Part shown: in pieces, positions 1 through 11,300 of the stretch
Position numbering within the stretch: position 1 is the first letter of the stretch
Layout of the letters: every line of letters begins with the position of its first letter
Assembly: GCA_013399855.1 (NCBI GenBank)
Contig: VXAY01002814.1
Coordinates: 62,001-126,000 of the forward strand
DNA: 64,000 nt
Source of the DNA: Oxyruncus cristatus
Taxonomy: Eukaryota; Chordata; Aves; Passeriformes; Cotingidae
Direction of reading: 5' to 3'
Notes under the pieces: model-generated
Told to the model about the DNA's origin: nothing
The model's input: the letters and a program-made list of their open reading frames with translations, nothing else
Databases searched by the model: none
Program-made: the position numbers and the translations under genes

Positions 1-1101
1 GGGTGGGGTTTTTTAGTCAAGGTTTAGACTGAGAAAGCTGTTTTCATGTTTATCTGGGATAACAGATACAGGAAACTCTGCTTAAAAAATAACACTGACA
101 AAGGAATGCCTTTGTCAGTATTTAGCAACATGTACTGGGACACACTTTTTGTTATATAAACATGGAATATGTATCAGCCTTTGCACAGCAGAGCAGTTTT
201 TATGGCACAGTTCCTAAATCAGGAGTTTTACAACTACATATTAATAAAAAATTATTCAAAGTTATATTCAGAAGCTAATTCAGCTTTGCCTGGTTGCAAG
301 ACTACCATTATAATTCCAGGTAGACAAATTCATGAATGAAAATTAGAGTAGGCCTAAGATGCTGTAAAAAAAAAAAAAAAAGTAGAACTGAAATTTTGTT
401 ACATGGTTGGTAAGTACAGTTTTAGCCAAAATATATGTTTTTCCTATACTGGAAATTATATTTGATTGGGGTTCAGCCTTTAATAACTTGGAACTCCTGA
501 TACCTTTTCTTTATTTTTCTGAGTAATTAAAATTAATTTAGAATAAGCCAATAAGTACTTGGTAAATGATAAGTAGTATAAAACCTGCAGAACACCACAC
601 ATACAAACTAAAATATTAATAATTAACATTTGAAGGCACCACTACCATCCCACAGCGAGGTCGAGCCAAGTGATAATTTAAGATAGATAACCCATGGTGT
701 AAACTTGGCAAAGAGATATCACTTCCACTATCATTGAACTGTTGGAAATAAATTCCTCAGTGATTAGCTCTTTGGTTAATCTGCATAAAAGAAGTAACAA
801 AACATGGCAAACCAAGGAGGGCCTGACTTGCAGTGGTGCCAGTAAGTATTCGTCCTGCTGAGTCAATTTAGAATTTTAGGTGTGTAGCAGGCAAAGCTGA
901 TATCAGTATACTTGAAGTACATTTGTAAAATAGCTTGCCTTGACAAATTAATAAGTCCTGATTTTCAAATATTACCCAAACAGAAACAGGAACTTAATTT
1001 CTAGTAACCTGTTTTATGTGTTGAAGTACTTACATGGCAGAGTGTGATTTTTGTCTCTCATCTTCTTCTTCCCCTGTAATAATTATTACTGTTATTTTCA
1101 G
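1..1101 (+). other. DNAI3 intron (upstream exons outside the window)
   Basis: AT-rich non-coding sequence preceding the first supported DNAI3 exon. It includes a run of 16 A at 366-381. A short open stretch at 768-841 has plausible splice borders, but its phase does not fit the next exon. I see nothing else in it. Confidence 0.6.
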
Positions 1102-1157
1102 GAGAACCAAAACAGAGGTGAAAATTGCCTGCAGCTTGTAACCTGCTCCCCTGATTG
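1102..1157 (+). CDS. DNAI3: DNAI3 exon encoding ..CLQLVTCSPD(C)
   Basis: The acceptor is ttattttcag and the donor is GTATAT. The exon is 56 nt, enters in phase 0 and leaves TG in phase 2. The next exon starts with C, which completes a cysteine codon and gives the WD-repeat strand CLQLVTCSPDC-SILFWD across the junction. It is too short to stand alone and was found by searching for the sequence expected before the SILFWD strand. Confidence 0.88.
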
Positions 1158-4100
1158 GTATATACAATAAATACTCTACAAGATGTCTTCCAGTTTCCTG
1201 TGGAAACCTTTATGGAGCACAATCCATGATTTAACTAGTACACTTATGGATTCCTATCAGCACACCCTGAGTAGCTGAAATTTTGTATGCAGAAGACAAG
1301 TACTTTGCATTCTTGTCCTTTACAGGAATGGCATGAAGAGCTTATTAACTGAAAACCCTTGCATTTATACATTTGTATTCTGTGTGTACCAGCTTAAGAA
1401 GAGTGTTGATCATACATGCATTAGCCTGGAAAGCCACACCCCTACACTTACATTTGATTGTGTTACATGCACAAAAAACTGTTAAAAGATTCTAAGTCCA
1501 CAAGAATACTGTAAACTATATTCAAACTTGGAGACTTAGCTGGCAAAATTTCTCTGTAGGAATCTCCTCGTTTGTGGACTGAACAGTCATGATGGTTATA
1601 ACCAATTATTATCCTGTGTGAAAGACGGGTAAGGGGACAGAATGCAAAAAATGGAAGTAAATGTTTAGCTTTCATGATGTCAAAAGGTTTGAGGCTTCAA
1701 CACTGCATGGCTGGGCTCAATCATGTACTTGTTAGTTACATCAAAGGGAGAGTCAGAGAGAGCAAAATTTGATAATGATGCAAATTTATTTTTCCTAATC
1801 AAATAACTGAGAGAACTTGGAAGAACTAAATTAGAAGATTGAAAATACTGTTGTTAATAAGTCTGCAGTGTAATGCAAGTAGTACAAATAGAAGAAATTA
1901 TTTTAACTACTCACATACAAGAGTTCCAAATTGAAAGTATTTACCTAAAATAGTAACAGGGAAGTCACTGTAATGTCATGCTTGAAGAATATGACTCACT
2001 GAGCAACTCCTGTTAGAAAAGGGAAGGAGATGTCAGCCATGACAAAAGTTATCATTGGCTATATCAAATCTCTGAATGAATGTCCAGAGTAGAGCAAAAG
2101 GAACAATCAGAGGGCTGAAAACTCCAGTGAGTTGACAGACGCAAGTGAGTGGGACCATTTTGCCTTGAATTTCAGCAAATAAATTTGTACACACAAAAAT
2201 TGGGACTGATCTTTGATTTGGATTACTAGATTACCTGCTACACAGTTCTATCCAGTTCTCTCAGCCTTAAATATCTAGCATTTGTCTGCTTCTCAAAGCT
2301 TCTATTGCTATGTAAGGTTTGAAGATGAAAGGTAAAAAAACCTCCAAATTTTAAAATGTGTGGAAAACTGCATCTGAGTTCAAAATGAAACCAGGGAATA
2401 ATATTATACAATTATTTTGCAGCTCAATATTATTTTGGGATATTCCAGCCACTGAACATCAGGAAAAACCCTTATCTGGTGTTCCAGACACTTCTAAGCA
2501 TTTAGATCTCTCATGGAAACCTCTCATAAAGGTAGTGTACACAAATATAGAACATAGGGATGAAGCCAAAATGTAGATATGGCCAAAACTTCCTTGGAAT
2601 GTTGTATTTTGTTTCCCAACTCTATTTTTCCAGCAAACTGATTTCCTTGTGATTTTCCTTCTTATTATTAAATTAAATAATTCAACATTCCTTTGAAATT
2701 TCAATAAAATGCATTTTTAAAAGCTAATTCATGAGAAACAGCATGACTGCTTCTAAAAAACTGCAGTAGTTACAAAAGTAGTTGTTTAACTAGTGTAAGT
2801 TCCTGTCAGCTTTTTCAAGAGCTCTGCTGTCTGTCTCAGTGGGTCCCAAATGGTGGAACATGGTCAAACCAAAATTACTAGCAAACCAACATTCAGCCTC
2901 ATGAAAATGGTCATAGCAGCTTGTGAGAAAAAGTGAGGCTGAAAATAGCATTAAGTTTAAAAAAAAAATAATTATAATTTTAGGTGTGCTGATCTGTGCT
3001 GTTCAGAATAGCTGCAGCTGGTACAGTTGTTGAACAAGCATGACCACTGGAGCTGGGCTGGGGTTTTTTTGCTAAAAACAAAGCAAAATTCTTACAGGAA
3101 AAGGATAACACAAGGAGCATTTTCTCCATGCTTCTATGTAAGGCAGCAAATACTGTTTGTGGAGTATTAGACACACACTGCAAACTGAAAAGGCCTGTTC
3201 CATTACAGCAGAAAATAATTTAGACTTGCACCTCAAAGATCTGACAAAATATTTCAGCAAATGCACTTTTTCCTGAACAGATAAGTCTGCATGAAAGGGA
3301 TGCCAACACGGAGTATGGTCCCATCAGAATTCTCTTAAGGGAACTGCATTATCGTTACAAAACCTCAGGTAATATTTTTATTACATCTTATTAGGGAAAA
3401 TGTTTTTAATAAACTTGTATTTCAGTATATACAGAATAAAAGCTGAGCAACAAAATGTTACATAGCTAGAAACATCTGGGAAAAAAGGTTTCTTAAATAT
3501 ACTGGTGTTCAAAGTGTAACCTATATGTACTGACTACAAAGACATGCACAGGTACTGAATCCAAACCGAGCAGCTCTGTATATACAGTAACTCTACCCAG
3601 TTTCACTCAAAAGCCCATGCAAGTCCCCCACACAATCTCTTTATCCCTCAAACAGTATGTCCTTTTCAGCCACTACAGGAAACTATTTTTGGACATAATC
3701 CATTCCCTGGAGCAGAGATGTTAGCTCCTGGTTGCAGTAGCTACGGGTGGTGGGTAAGGGCAGTTCCCTTGGAGACAACGATGCCGTGAAAAACTGGGGA
3801 AGAACAGGGTGTGCTACCCTAAGTAGCTGTCTGGGTATGGGAAGGACTGACCAGAGCAGCTGCAGCAAAGGGGTGATTCCACCAGGAAACAGTTAACCTG
3901 TAAAACTGCTGCTTTACCTGTCAGTCTCTCTTCATCTCTCCTCTTGAAATTCCCATTATCCACAAACTTCCTTTACAAGACAAAGGATTTGCTTGGTCTG
4001 ATAAATTCCAGTGTCTAACAAAGAGATGTAACCACCTTGTTTCCCAGGGAAGGCGAAATCTCTGAGTGCAGTAAAAGCACCTGCCAAAGAGAGCCCATAT

Positions 4101-7100
4101 ACAGAGATGAGTAGTTCTTCAAGCAAAAATCTAGAAGTGCTAGAGAATATATCCACCAACTTTTTTGTTGGAAATGAAGTAAGTGAAAATAATGTATCAC
4201 CAAGGAAAATGTTAACCTGAGATACCTGAAAGACTGGACAATTAAATAACAGGGTTTTCATAAATGTATGAGTTTGCATGTTTTATTCAGGTGCAACTAA
4301 AAAAGACCTTTCTGAACATGCCACATTTTACTTCCATTGTAATGCTTTTAGCTACATGCTTAAAAAAAACAAAACAAAACTTCCAATATGTGGTAGACTA
4401 TGAACCCTTACTTCAAGGGCAGATTTAGAAGACATTTCTAAAATATGTTGAGCTTATTAGGAACCAAACAGTACTTCCTTAATTCAAAACAAATAAGATT
4501 AGTAGTATTTTTTTAGTGTTTTCCCAAATGTCAGGTGTAAATATTTATACTACAGTTTCCTCCCTAACTTAATTTTACTTTAGGAAGTCCCAGATGTTCA
4601 TAGCCCTCTACCTACTCTATGCATGTAAAATTCACAAATCTTTCCCAGTTTTGAGTTCATATGGAAATGAAAATTTGGCTTCTAGCTACCTTTTTGCTTC
4701 TGGTCACCTTTTCCCCAAATACTGGAGCAAAGCATGAACTATAAAAACACAAGGCACCTAATTCTGCAGGAAGGACTGCTTACATACATCATGGTAAGTA
4801 AAGCTGTTTTGGCAGTATGTAATTGAAAAATGGTGATGCAAAATTTGCATGTGTTTTCAGTCATTGGCTGTGAATTCAGGTTTTACTTTACTAAGATCAT
4901 ATTTAATGATAGTTATAATTAAGTAAAGTTTGGAACAAGTCACTTCGATATAAGCCACTAAACTCTAACATTAGCATTTACTTGGTTTTTCTGGCATTAC
5001 AGGATGGAGTAATTGTTTATTCTGACTGGAAAATGAAAATGGATACTAATTCGGCAAAACCAGTTAGTAAGTTCAAGTTTCTTAATACCTGTTTAAACCT
5101 TACTATATCACTAGCTTTAAAATATTTGCATCTATACTCTGTCTTTTTAAGATTCTTGCTCATCAGCTCTAATAGTCTATCTCACTGATGACAGTGGGAT
5201 TTAGCAGGACACCCTCAAAAGCGCAAGCAGTTTAGCTGTCAGGACAGAATAGGACAACCCTCTCCAGTCTCACAGTGCATCTATTGTCACAAATCATGGA
5301 GATAACTAGATTTGCAGTAAACCCAATTCCTGTACCTTGTGAGCAGTAAAATGGGGCTAGTATCTTCAAAGCCTGTGCTGGGTCCTGCACTCTTGTTTCC
5401 TGATCACTAAGGCACAAGTTACAAGCAACTGCCTTTTTCACCCATTAGGTCAGCAGCAGACTCAGAAATACAGCCTTCACACTGAAACTATCAACACTCT
5501 CCAGAGATCTCCGTTTTTCAAAGACACCTTCCTAAGCATTGGAGGCCAGAATTTTGCCATTTGGAAAGAAGGGGTTACAGTAAGTTACTTTAACACGGCT
5601 GTAACGTAAGTCATAGATATACAAGACAGAACTATAACAGACTCCGACTGTATTTTCAGAAATGTTTGTAAGTCACAAAGCTTCATAGTTTAGAAACAAA
5701 TCAGGTACAAAAGAAGCTTCTATAAAAAAGATCTTCAATTCTAACCCTGTCAAAACTGTAGCTTCTCAACTATTCATTTCTGCTGCTAGGGAAACCAAAG
5801 AATAAAGGAAACATGGGCTAAACAAGCCTGAAGAACTTGTATTTTGGGACAAAGTTTTTTCATCATGTGAAGACAAAAAAATGTGGGGTTTTTTACAGTT
5901 CCTCTCATGTAGGAGTCCAGGTTAGCTGCACCTGACAAAATCTTCAGACCACAGGTTTTAACAGCAGATAGACAGATTACCTTAATAGACTGAAAGTGAC
6001 CTACAAGGTTTTTACTTCCCCATAATTCTCTTTATCTGCAGAAGGTGGTATAAATTTTGCCATTGACAAAAGTTTTATAAAGAGATCATTTAAATTGTGA
6101 GCATTCTCCAATGACAGCAGATCTGAAGGAGGGAACTGATAGCACTGTTTGATTGTTGGATCTATCTTTGATCTGTTTTCATAATTAAGAACGGACCAAT
6201 CCTTCAGTCAAGCTGCTCTGCAGGAAGATACACTGCAGGACAGTGGTCCTTAGCAAGACCAGGAGTTTTCTTCATTGGCAGAGATGATGGAAATATAGAT
6301 ATTTGGGACTTACTGAAGAAAACTCATGAGCCATCTCATTTCCAGAACATCTCCAAATCAGCCATCATTTTCATCAGCCCCGGGACTGCCTCACGTATGT
6401 TGATGGTGATTGCACTTTATTGTGCTACCCTGTCTGCAAACTGGCCCGTGACTCCAAGGCACATAGATCTTATTACAAACTCTCTTATATAAGTACAGAC
6501 TTCCACCAGTTCAACACTGTACATAGAAAAATGCATACACATCAGTTCTAAGTGTACTATCACAGCATAAAAGCAAATAAAAACATTTAATTAAGAAAGA
6601 AAAAGTCTGATAAAAAACTTTAAAGGGAATTTCAATTGTTAATAAAACAAGAGAGTAATAAGGCTGCCCTTTTTGCTGCAGTGAACAATAAGCCAAAATG
6701 ACCAGAACAATAATGAACCCTCTGTAACTTGTATTTGGGTGGAGGTTCATGTTGCTGTTGGAATTTGGATTGTTTATATGTTTTTTGTCAAATATCTTTC
6801 AGCGGAGCAGCATTTTTTAGCTGTTTCTGACAATCTTGGAGTACTGCATGTTTTGGAAATCTGTCAAACACTAAGTCATCCTTTGAGTAATGAGGTTGGT
6901 AAGAATTTTTATTAATCTCTGACACTTTATCCTGAAAACTCCCAACACAGAAACAAGCCTGCCTGGAAAAAGTTGCCTTCAAATGATGGCAATTAATTTG
7001 AGATCAGAATGGCCATACTCTCCAAAGATCACCTGTAGCAAAGCTGGCTTTCCATAGAGCTCATATAGGAGTCAACTAAAGCAAACCTCAGCAACATTTG

Positions 7101-8290
7101 GTAGAATTCCACTGCTCCAACCTCACTACATGAAAACTTCAGCATTTTTTGCCACATCCATAAAATGGCACCTGGTTTCATGCATTAAAACAATGCTATA
7201 GAGTCCATAGTAATCTATACTGAAGTATGGTAGTTTGTTTTCTTTGTATCTGAAGTGGCTCACATATTTATATGCTTTTGCTGCAAATTATTGAGATAGA
7301 TAGAGATATTTATATTTGCAACATAGATAAACTAATAACACTGTTCAGATCATCAGCCATAGATCTGTGTCTTTGGGCATGTAATGACCCTTGTTTGTCA
7401 TTGTGTTAACAGCATGCCAATGTACTTGATTTCTTTGAAAGAGAAGTCACATACCTGAAGTACTGTGAACAAGAGTTTCAGGAATATCAAAAGTTTCAAG
7501 CCAAAACAGAACTGAAATGGAGCTGGAGGCACAAAGACAGAAAACAGTATGTTGTATTTGGAATTAAGAAAATTCTCTGTTTCTTTGGATCTTTAAAATG
7601 CACCTGTTTTGCTAGACAGGATTTCTCCTAGTATTTTCAAAAAGTCAGGATGGGTGTAATTAGAATAGCTTAGCAGTTCTTTATTTTATATTTACAGTTC
7701 TTAAGAATGGAAAAAATGGTCCTAGTTCAAGTAAGTGCAGTTCTTGGTCAAGTGAAACCCCTGCAAGAACATTAGAGTCTATGGACATTTAACAACTATA
7801 AATTTGCTTTTCATTTTACATCAGTTACTCATTCAGAAAGTTACATTTTTGCCAACTTCCCTATAAACATTGCTACTTCAAGCAGGGATGACTCTAACCT
7901 TCTGTTCTTTACTCACATAAGGACTTTGCCTATCCATTCGTTGGGAAATGGTGTAACAATACTAACTAACTAAACTGCCATTTCTTTGGTTGACTTCTGT
8001 AGCCCCAAGTGATGCCTATTTTCATTAATTTGTGACAGCACTGATACAACCCATTGGAAAGCAACGGGGTGGCATAGAGGTTTCAAAGCTTAACAAGGCA
8101 TTATGGTGTGGTCTGTGTTTTTCCTTCAGACTATGACTACTCTACAGAACACAAGAGATGGAGGAGCAAGAAAACCATGTTTCTGGACCTGGAGAAGCAG
8201 ATAATATTGGATTTAGATACAAGAAATACCTCACTCACTGGATACTTAGAGCCCATTATCACCTTTAGAACCAGTGATCTTTTTATTTGA
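1102..8290 (+). CDS. DNAI3: DNAI3 (WDR63), 3' part: axonemal dynein intermediate-chain WD-repeat protein
   Basis: DNAI3 is a WD-repeat protein of motile cilia and flagella that works with inner-arm axonemal dynein. The window begins inside the gene. Supported exons are 1102-1157, 2423-2531, 3098-3137 (candidate), 3258-3368, 4072-4178, 5003-5066, 5449-5579, 6190-6394, 6803-6894, 7413-7546 and 8130-8290. Up to 6894 they join without a phase conflict for 305 codons. Recognisable pieces in order are CLQLVTCSPD, SILFWDIPA, DLSWKPLIK, NFFVGNE, DGVIVYSDWKMKMD, FFKDTFLSIGGQNFAIWKEG, GVFFIGRDDGNIDIWDLL, LGVLHVLEI and FFEREV. These match the C-terminal WD repeats of mammalian DNAI3 as I remember them. 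The coiled-coil tail in the last two exons has phase problems and may be broken in this assembly. Earlier exons lie upstream of the window. Confidence 0.93.
2423..2531 (+). CDS. DNAI3: DNAI3 exon encoding SILFWDI..DLSWKPLIK
   Basis: The acceptor is attttgcag and the donor is GTAGTG. The exon is 109 nt, with entry phase 2 and exit phase 0. SILFWDI is the closing strand of a WD blade. The linker that follows (EHQEKPLSGVPDTSKHLDL) and DLSWKPLIK correspond to a poorly conserved linker and then a well conserved motif in mammals. Confidence 0.92.
3098..3137 (+). CDS. DNAI3: Candidate 40-nt DNAI3 exon
   Basis: This small exon is inferred, not recognised by homology. It is open in phase 0 (EKDNTRSIFSMLL), is flanked by aattcttacag and GTAAGG, and leaves one base. 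Exactly 40 nt converts the phase-0 exit of the 2423-2531 exon into the phase-1 entry needed by the 3258-3368 exon, giving a serine at the junction. It fills most of the gap (about eight residues in mammals) that would otherwise be missing. Confidence 0.5.
3258..3368 (+). CDS. DNAI3: DNAI3 exon encoding NALFPEQISLHERD..
   Basis: The acceptor is aatatttcag and the donor is GTAATA. The exon is 111 nt, with entry and exit in phase 1. The peptide NALFPEQISLHERDANTEYG resembles the PTKISLNED segment of the mammalian protein, an inter-repeat linker. The other two frames hit stops at once. Confidence 0.75.
4072..4178 (+). CDS. DNAI3: DNAI3 exon encoding ..TNFFVGNE
   Basis: The acceptor is tctgagtgcag and the donor is GTAAGT. 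The exon is 107 nt, from phase 1 to phase 0. A serine-rich linker (TEMSSSSKNLEVLENIS) is followed by TNFFVGNE, the strand that directly precedes DGVIVYSDW in the next exon, as TKFFVGTEEG does in mammals. Confidence 0.9.
5003..5066 (+). CDS. DNAI3: DNAI3 exon encoding DGVIVYSDWKMKMD..
   Basis: The acceptor is ggcattacag and the donor is GTAAGT. The exon is 64 nt, from phase 0 to phase 1. DGVIVYSDWKMKMD is the counterpart of the mammalian GEVIYTDWKMEKD strand of a WD blade. The split serine codon (A + GT) is completed by the exon at 5449. Confidence 0.95.
5449..5579 (+). CDS. DNAI3: DNAI3 exon encoding a WD blade (..GGQNFAIWKEG)
   Basis: The acceptor is tcacccattag and the donor is GTAAGT. The exon is 131 nt, from phase 1 to phase 0. 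TINTLQRSPFFKDTFLSIGG followed by QNFAIWKEGVT is a canonical WD blade ending in I-W. It is the most strongly conserved part of the gene in this window. Confidence 0.96.
6190..6394 (+). CDS. DNAI3: DNAI3 exon encoding a WD blade (GVFFIGRDDGNIDIWDLL)
   Basis: The acceptor is ttcataattaag and the donor is GTATGT. The exon is 205 nt, from phase 0 to phase 1. It carries GPILQSSCSAGRYTAGQWSL and then GVFFIGRDDGNIDIWDLLKK, a textbook WD blade with the GH-like start and the D-I-W-D end. It is followed by THEPS and FISPGTA. Confidence 0.96.
6803..6894 (+). CDS. DNAI3: DNAI3 exon encoding LGVLHVLEI
   Basis: The acceptor is atatctttcag. The exon is 92 nt, from phase 1 to phase 0. QHFLAVSDNLGVLHVLEICQ is the last WD-blade strand, followed by TLSHPLSNE. 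The only donor that keeps the frame is the weak GTTGGT at 6895. A much stronger GTAAGA lies four bases downstream at 6899 but would cause a frameshift. Confidence 0.92.
7413..7546 (+). CDS. DNAI3: DNAI3 exon encoding the FFEREV tail helix, with an apparent internal frame break
   Basis: The acceptor is tgtgttaacag and the donor is GTATGT. In the inherited frame it reads HANVLDFFEREVTYLKYCEQ, matching the start of the mammalian C-terminal helix. After about 33 residues that frame turns into WSWRHKDRKQ. A different frame from 7517 (MELEAQRQKT) looks like the mammalian helix MELEMAKKKVKT. The shift occurs between about 7473 and 7516, where AGTTTCA occurs twice. It could be a real frameshift or an assembly indel. 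Confidence 0.8.
8130..8290 (+). CDS. DNAI3: DNAI3 last coding exon
   Basis: The acceptor is tttttccttcag. The open frame (entry phase 1) begins DYDYSTEHKRWRSKKTMFLD, continues LEKQIILDLDTRN and ends at a TGA at 8288-8290. LDLEKQIILDLD resembles LELEKTVLANLG at the end of the mammalian protein. The entry phase does not match either reading of the 7413-7546 exon, so the junction between them is unresolved. Confidence 0.7.
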
Positions 8291-8326
8291 AGATCTCTAT
8301 TTCAGCAGAACCTGTTTGGCTTTGGA

Positions 8327-8332
8327 AATAAA
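8327..8332 (+). terminator. DNAI3 poly(A) signal AATAAA
   Basis: A canonical AATAAA lies 37 nt after the DNAI3 stop codon and is followed by a GT/T-rich stretch (gattgttgtttctt). This implies a very short 3' UTR with cleavage near 8345. Confidence 0.75.
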
Positions 8333-8345
8333 CAATCTTGCAGTT

Positions 8346-11300
8346 AGAGATTGTTGTTTCTTAACTTCATCTGTTAGTTTACTCACAGTGTGGTTAAAGT
8401 ACCACTGTTTTGGACACACTTTCCCCACTATTTTTCATTAACACAGTTATAATGAATATTCTGTTTAAATAACAGTTTTCAAAGTTCTGTCTGTCAGGAC
8501 TCTGAGAGGTCTTTCCCAACCTAGTCAATTCTGTGACTCTGAACCACTTTTACTTGCTGTCATCAGAATTACAAAAGAATCGTTACTTAATCCTGGCAAA
8601 CGCTTACAAACAGGAAACCAAATCCATTAAAATATATTGTTTCCTCAAAGAAATCAGTATTATTTAGAACAAACAGCTTTTACCAAGCACGCTGTGGCTG
8701 TGCATTTCTGTCAAAAGACAATTATTCCTCAGAGAGATCAAATGGTGTTATACAGAAGTTTTAATATTTACCAGTGTAAATGAGTAACAGCTCATGAATA
8801 TTAACGCTCATCCTCCATCCACAGAGACGAGTCCTTGGTAAGCAGTTCTGCTGGTGGCTACTCGGTTTCAATTGCCAGGTCAGACACCATGTAACTGAGC
8901 AGAGCCTGTCAAGCAGAAATTAAATCTATCAGAGGAGGACAGATTAAACTTTATACGGGTGAGTTCACTCTTTCCATGACTCACCAAAATGTTTGAGGGT
9001 CACAGACTCCTGTCAAACAAATGTCCATGTGGTCACAGCAGACACTAAAGCACAAAAGACAACTGACACACAGGGGATTTGCAGAGAGGATCTTCAGCTG
9101 ACAAGCAATAGCCAGCCCCAGTGCTCTGCTTCGTCAGAGTAAAGCACAGCCAAATACACAACAGAATCAGTGTGAGGCTCCTGTGTCCCAAAATAAACAC
9201 TACAGATTGATTTTAGGTAGGGGTAAAAATATGCCCCTTCAATTTTCTACAGCCAGGATCTCCCTGTCATGCACTTTTACCACTTTGATTGAACTTTGGT
9301 CAGATTTAAGAGAGGTTTGGTAGCACTAGATAGGACTCTGTTTGAAAAATGGTCTCTTGTTTGTTAATTTGAAGTTTAAATATTATAGCGATGTTCCTTG
9401 CCCTTCATATTGAACTACCTCTAAATGAAAACCAGGGAAAACTCAACAAGCATGTCCCTCCACCTGCAGCACAGTGTTTGCAGTCAGAGTGCAAACAGGA
9501 AGAGAACATCGCTGCTCTGCTAAATCAATATTTAACCAACAACCTCCTCTATACAGATATGCAAATATCACACAAATGATTAATTAAAAAGCTCAGGTCT
9601 CTGTTATCAGACGTGGACTTGATTAGTACACCACCTCAGATCATCTTCCACAGATTTTTTGGATTAACAGGGCTGCAAACTACATATACATTTAAGTCAA
9701 CCTTATGGTCATGGCTTATCTGGAAAATCAAGGTATTTACCCTCCACTGCAGATCTGTCACTACCCCCAGAAGCCTCAATGGCAGGAGCCTCAATGGGAG
9801 CCTTGTTCCCCTCCACAGAGGAACTTTTGAGAGTTTTGATTAAGAAAATATTTCAGAAGACAGAGGGATTTCAGCTGGGTTTTCCTAACAGTGAGGCCAA
9901 GGAGGCAGGGGGTCAGGGCTCTGCTTACCAGCTCCTCTCCCTCCCTACAGCAAAGTTTGGGTAACTGCAGGAATCCCCCAATGGAAAGGGAGTAATCTTG
10001 ACAGTCAGTTTCCTCCTCACGTAACACCAGAGACCTGGGATTACACATCCCATCATGATCCTTTATCCTCTCTAATGCAATTCTAAACGTTCAAATTCTA
10101 GCTGATGCAGGGTCAGCTTTGCATCATCTCATGTCCCACTGTTCCAATTTTGCTCAGAAAACTTTGGTGTTAAGGCTTTCCTGCATCATTCTAAAAGTCA
10201 AAGGGTAAATTAAAAAAGAAAAAACAGAACATTCATTATGCAGCATGACATTTTAAAACAAATGTATCATAGTTACATGATAGTGTAATATCAGTCCTCC
10301 CTCCACCCCAAATAACCATCTTTCAGCTGTTGCTAGTTTCAGAATGTGAGACAATGACTTCTTATACCAAAATACACTTTTACTGTTAAGAAAACCCTAT
10401 ACACCTTGGGCTGGGGAAGCAGCTAAAAGGGTTAAGATCTGACAGTAGAAATACCAGATGTGTCTCTGGCTTATCAGATTTACAGATTTATTCCATAAAA
10501 ATCCTGAATATCTGTTGGGGATGTCTCCCTCTATTTTTAGAACACCTCTGAATAGCTGCAGGTACATTTCTTGTCTGGTGCGTTAACACACAAGTACGTT
10601 ACACATTTGGGAAAGACAGATGTAAAATCCTCAGATTTCTGAGGATGCAGGTCCCCAGTGGCTTAAGCCAGCCACACTACACCACACCCCACACCATCCC
10701 TATCCAACCCTTGCACACTCCTGTAATAAGCCACTTTCAGAAGCTGAAAAAGTGGGAGAAGCGATTCAGTGTCAGCTGGGTCAGTGACACAGCCCCAGCA
10801 GCATTTGGAAAATCCTATTTAAACAAACAGAAAAGGATTAAAACTCTATGAATGGGCCTAGTCCATTCCTGAATCCACCTAAGTGTATCACATCCTTAAC
10901 ACTTGGCAGCAAAGAACTGCACAGACCTACCTTTGCAGTTCTGCTTTTCCCTGGGGACTACAAACTACAACTACTGGTTATGACCCAGCCCAGCACTGAT
11001 CTATGCTTTGGTATAACCATTTATACGTGATTTTGGTGCAAGTCTTGGAACTGTTACTGCAAGAGCACCCGCATCCATTTCCTCTACCTGGGAAGCAGAG
11101 GTCACACCTGAAGGAAGTCCATGTACTCCAAAGACATTTGCTCTCTGAATTCACCACAAGCTCTGCCCTCTGTTTATAACCTCTTCCACCCGCTGGTGAA
11201 CAGGAGCTGCTCCTGATGTCAAACCCAGTTACACCAAGCAGACAACATCTGATGTCAGTACAGCAGGAGAGGCTCCTGGCTGTGCCCACTGGGCTTGAGA

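Noticed and set aside
768..841. Possible upstream DNAI3 exon with an AG acceptor and GTAAGT donor
   Set aside because: The only open frame exits in phase 1, whereas the next exon (1102) requires phase 0. The peptide resembles nothing expected before CLQLVTCSPD.
7698..7730. 33-nt open stretch between good splice sites in DNAI3
   Set aside because: It does not solve the phase mismatch with the last exon, and its peptide is not clearly DNAI3-like. It remains only a possibility.
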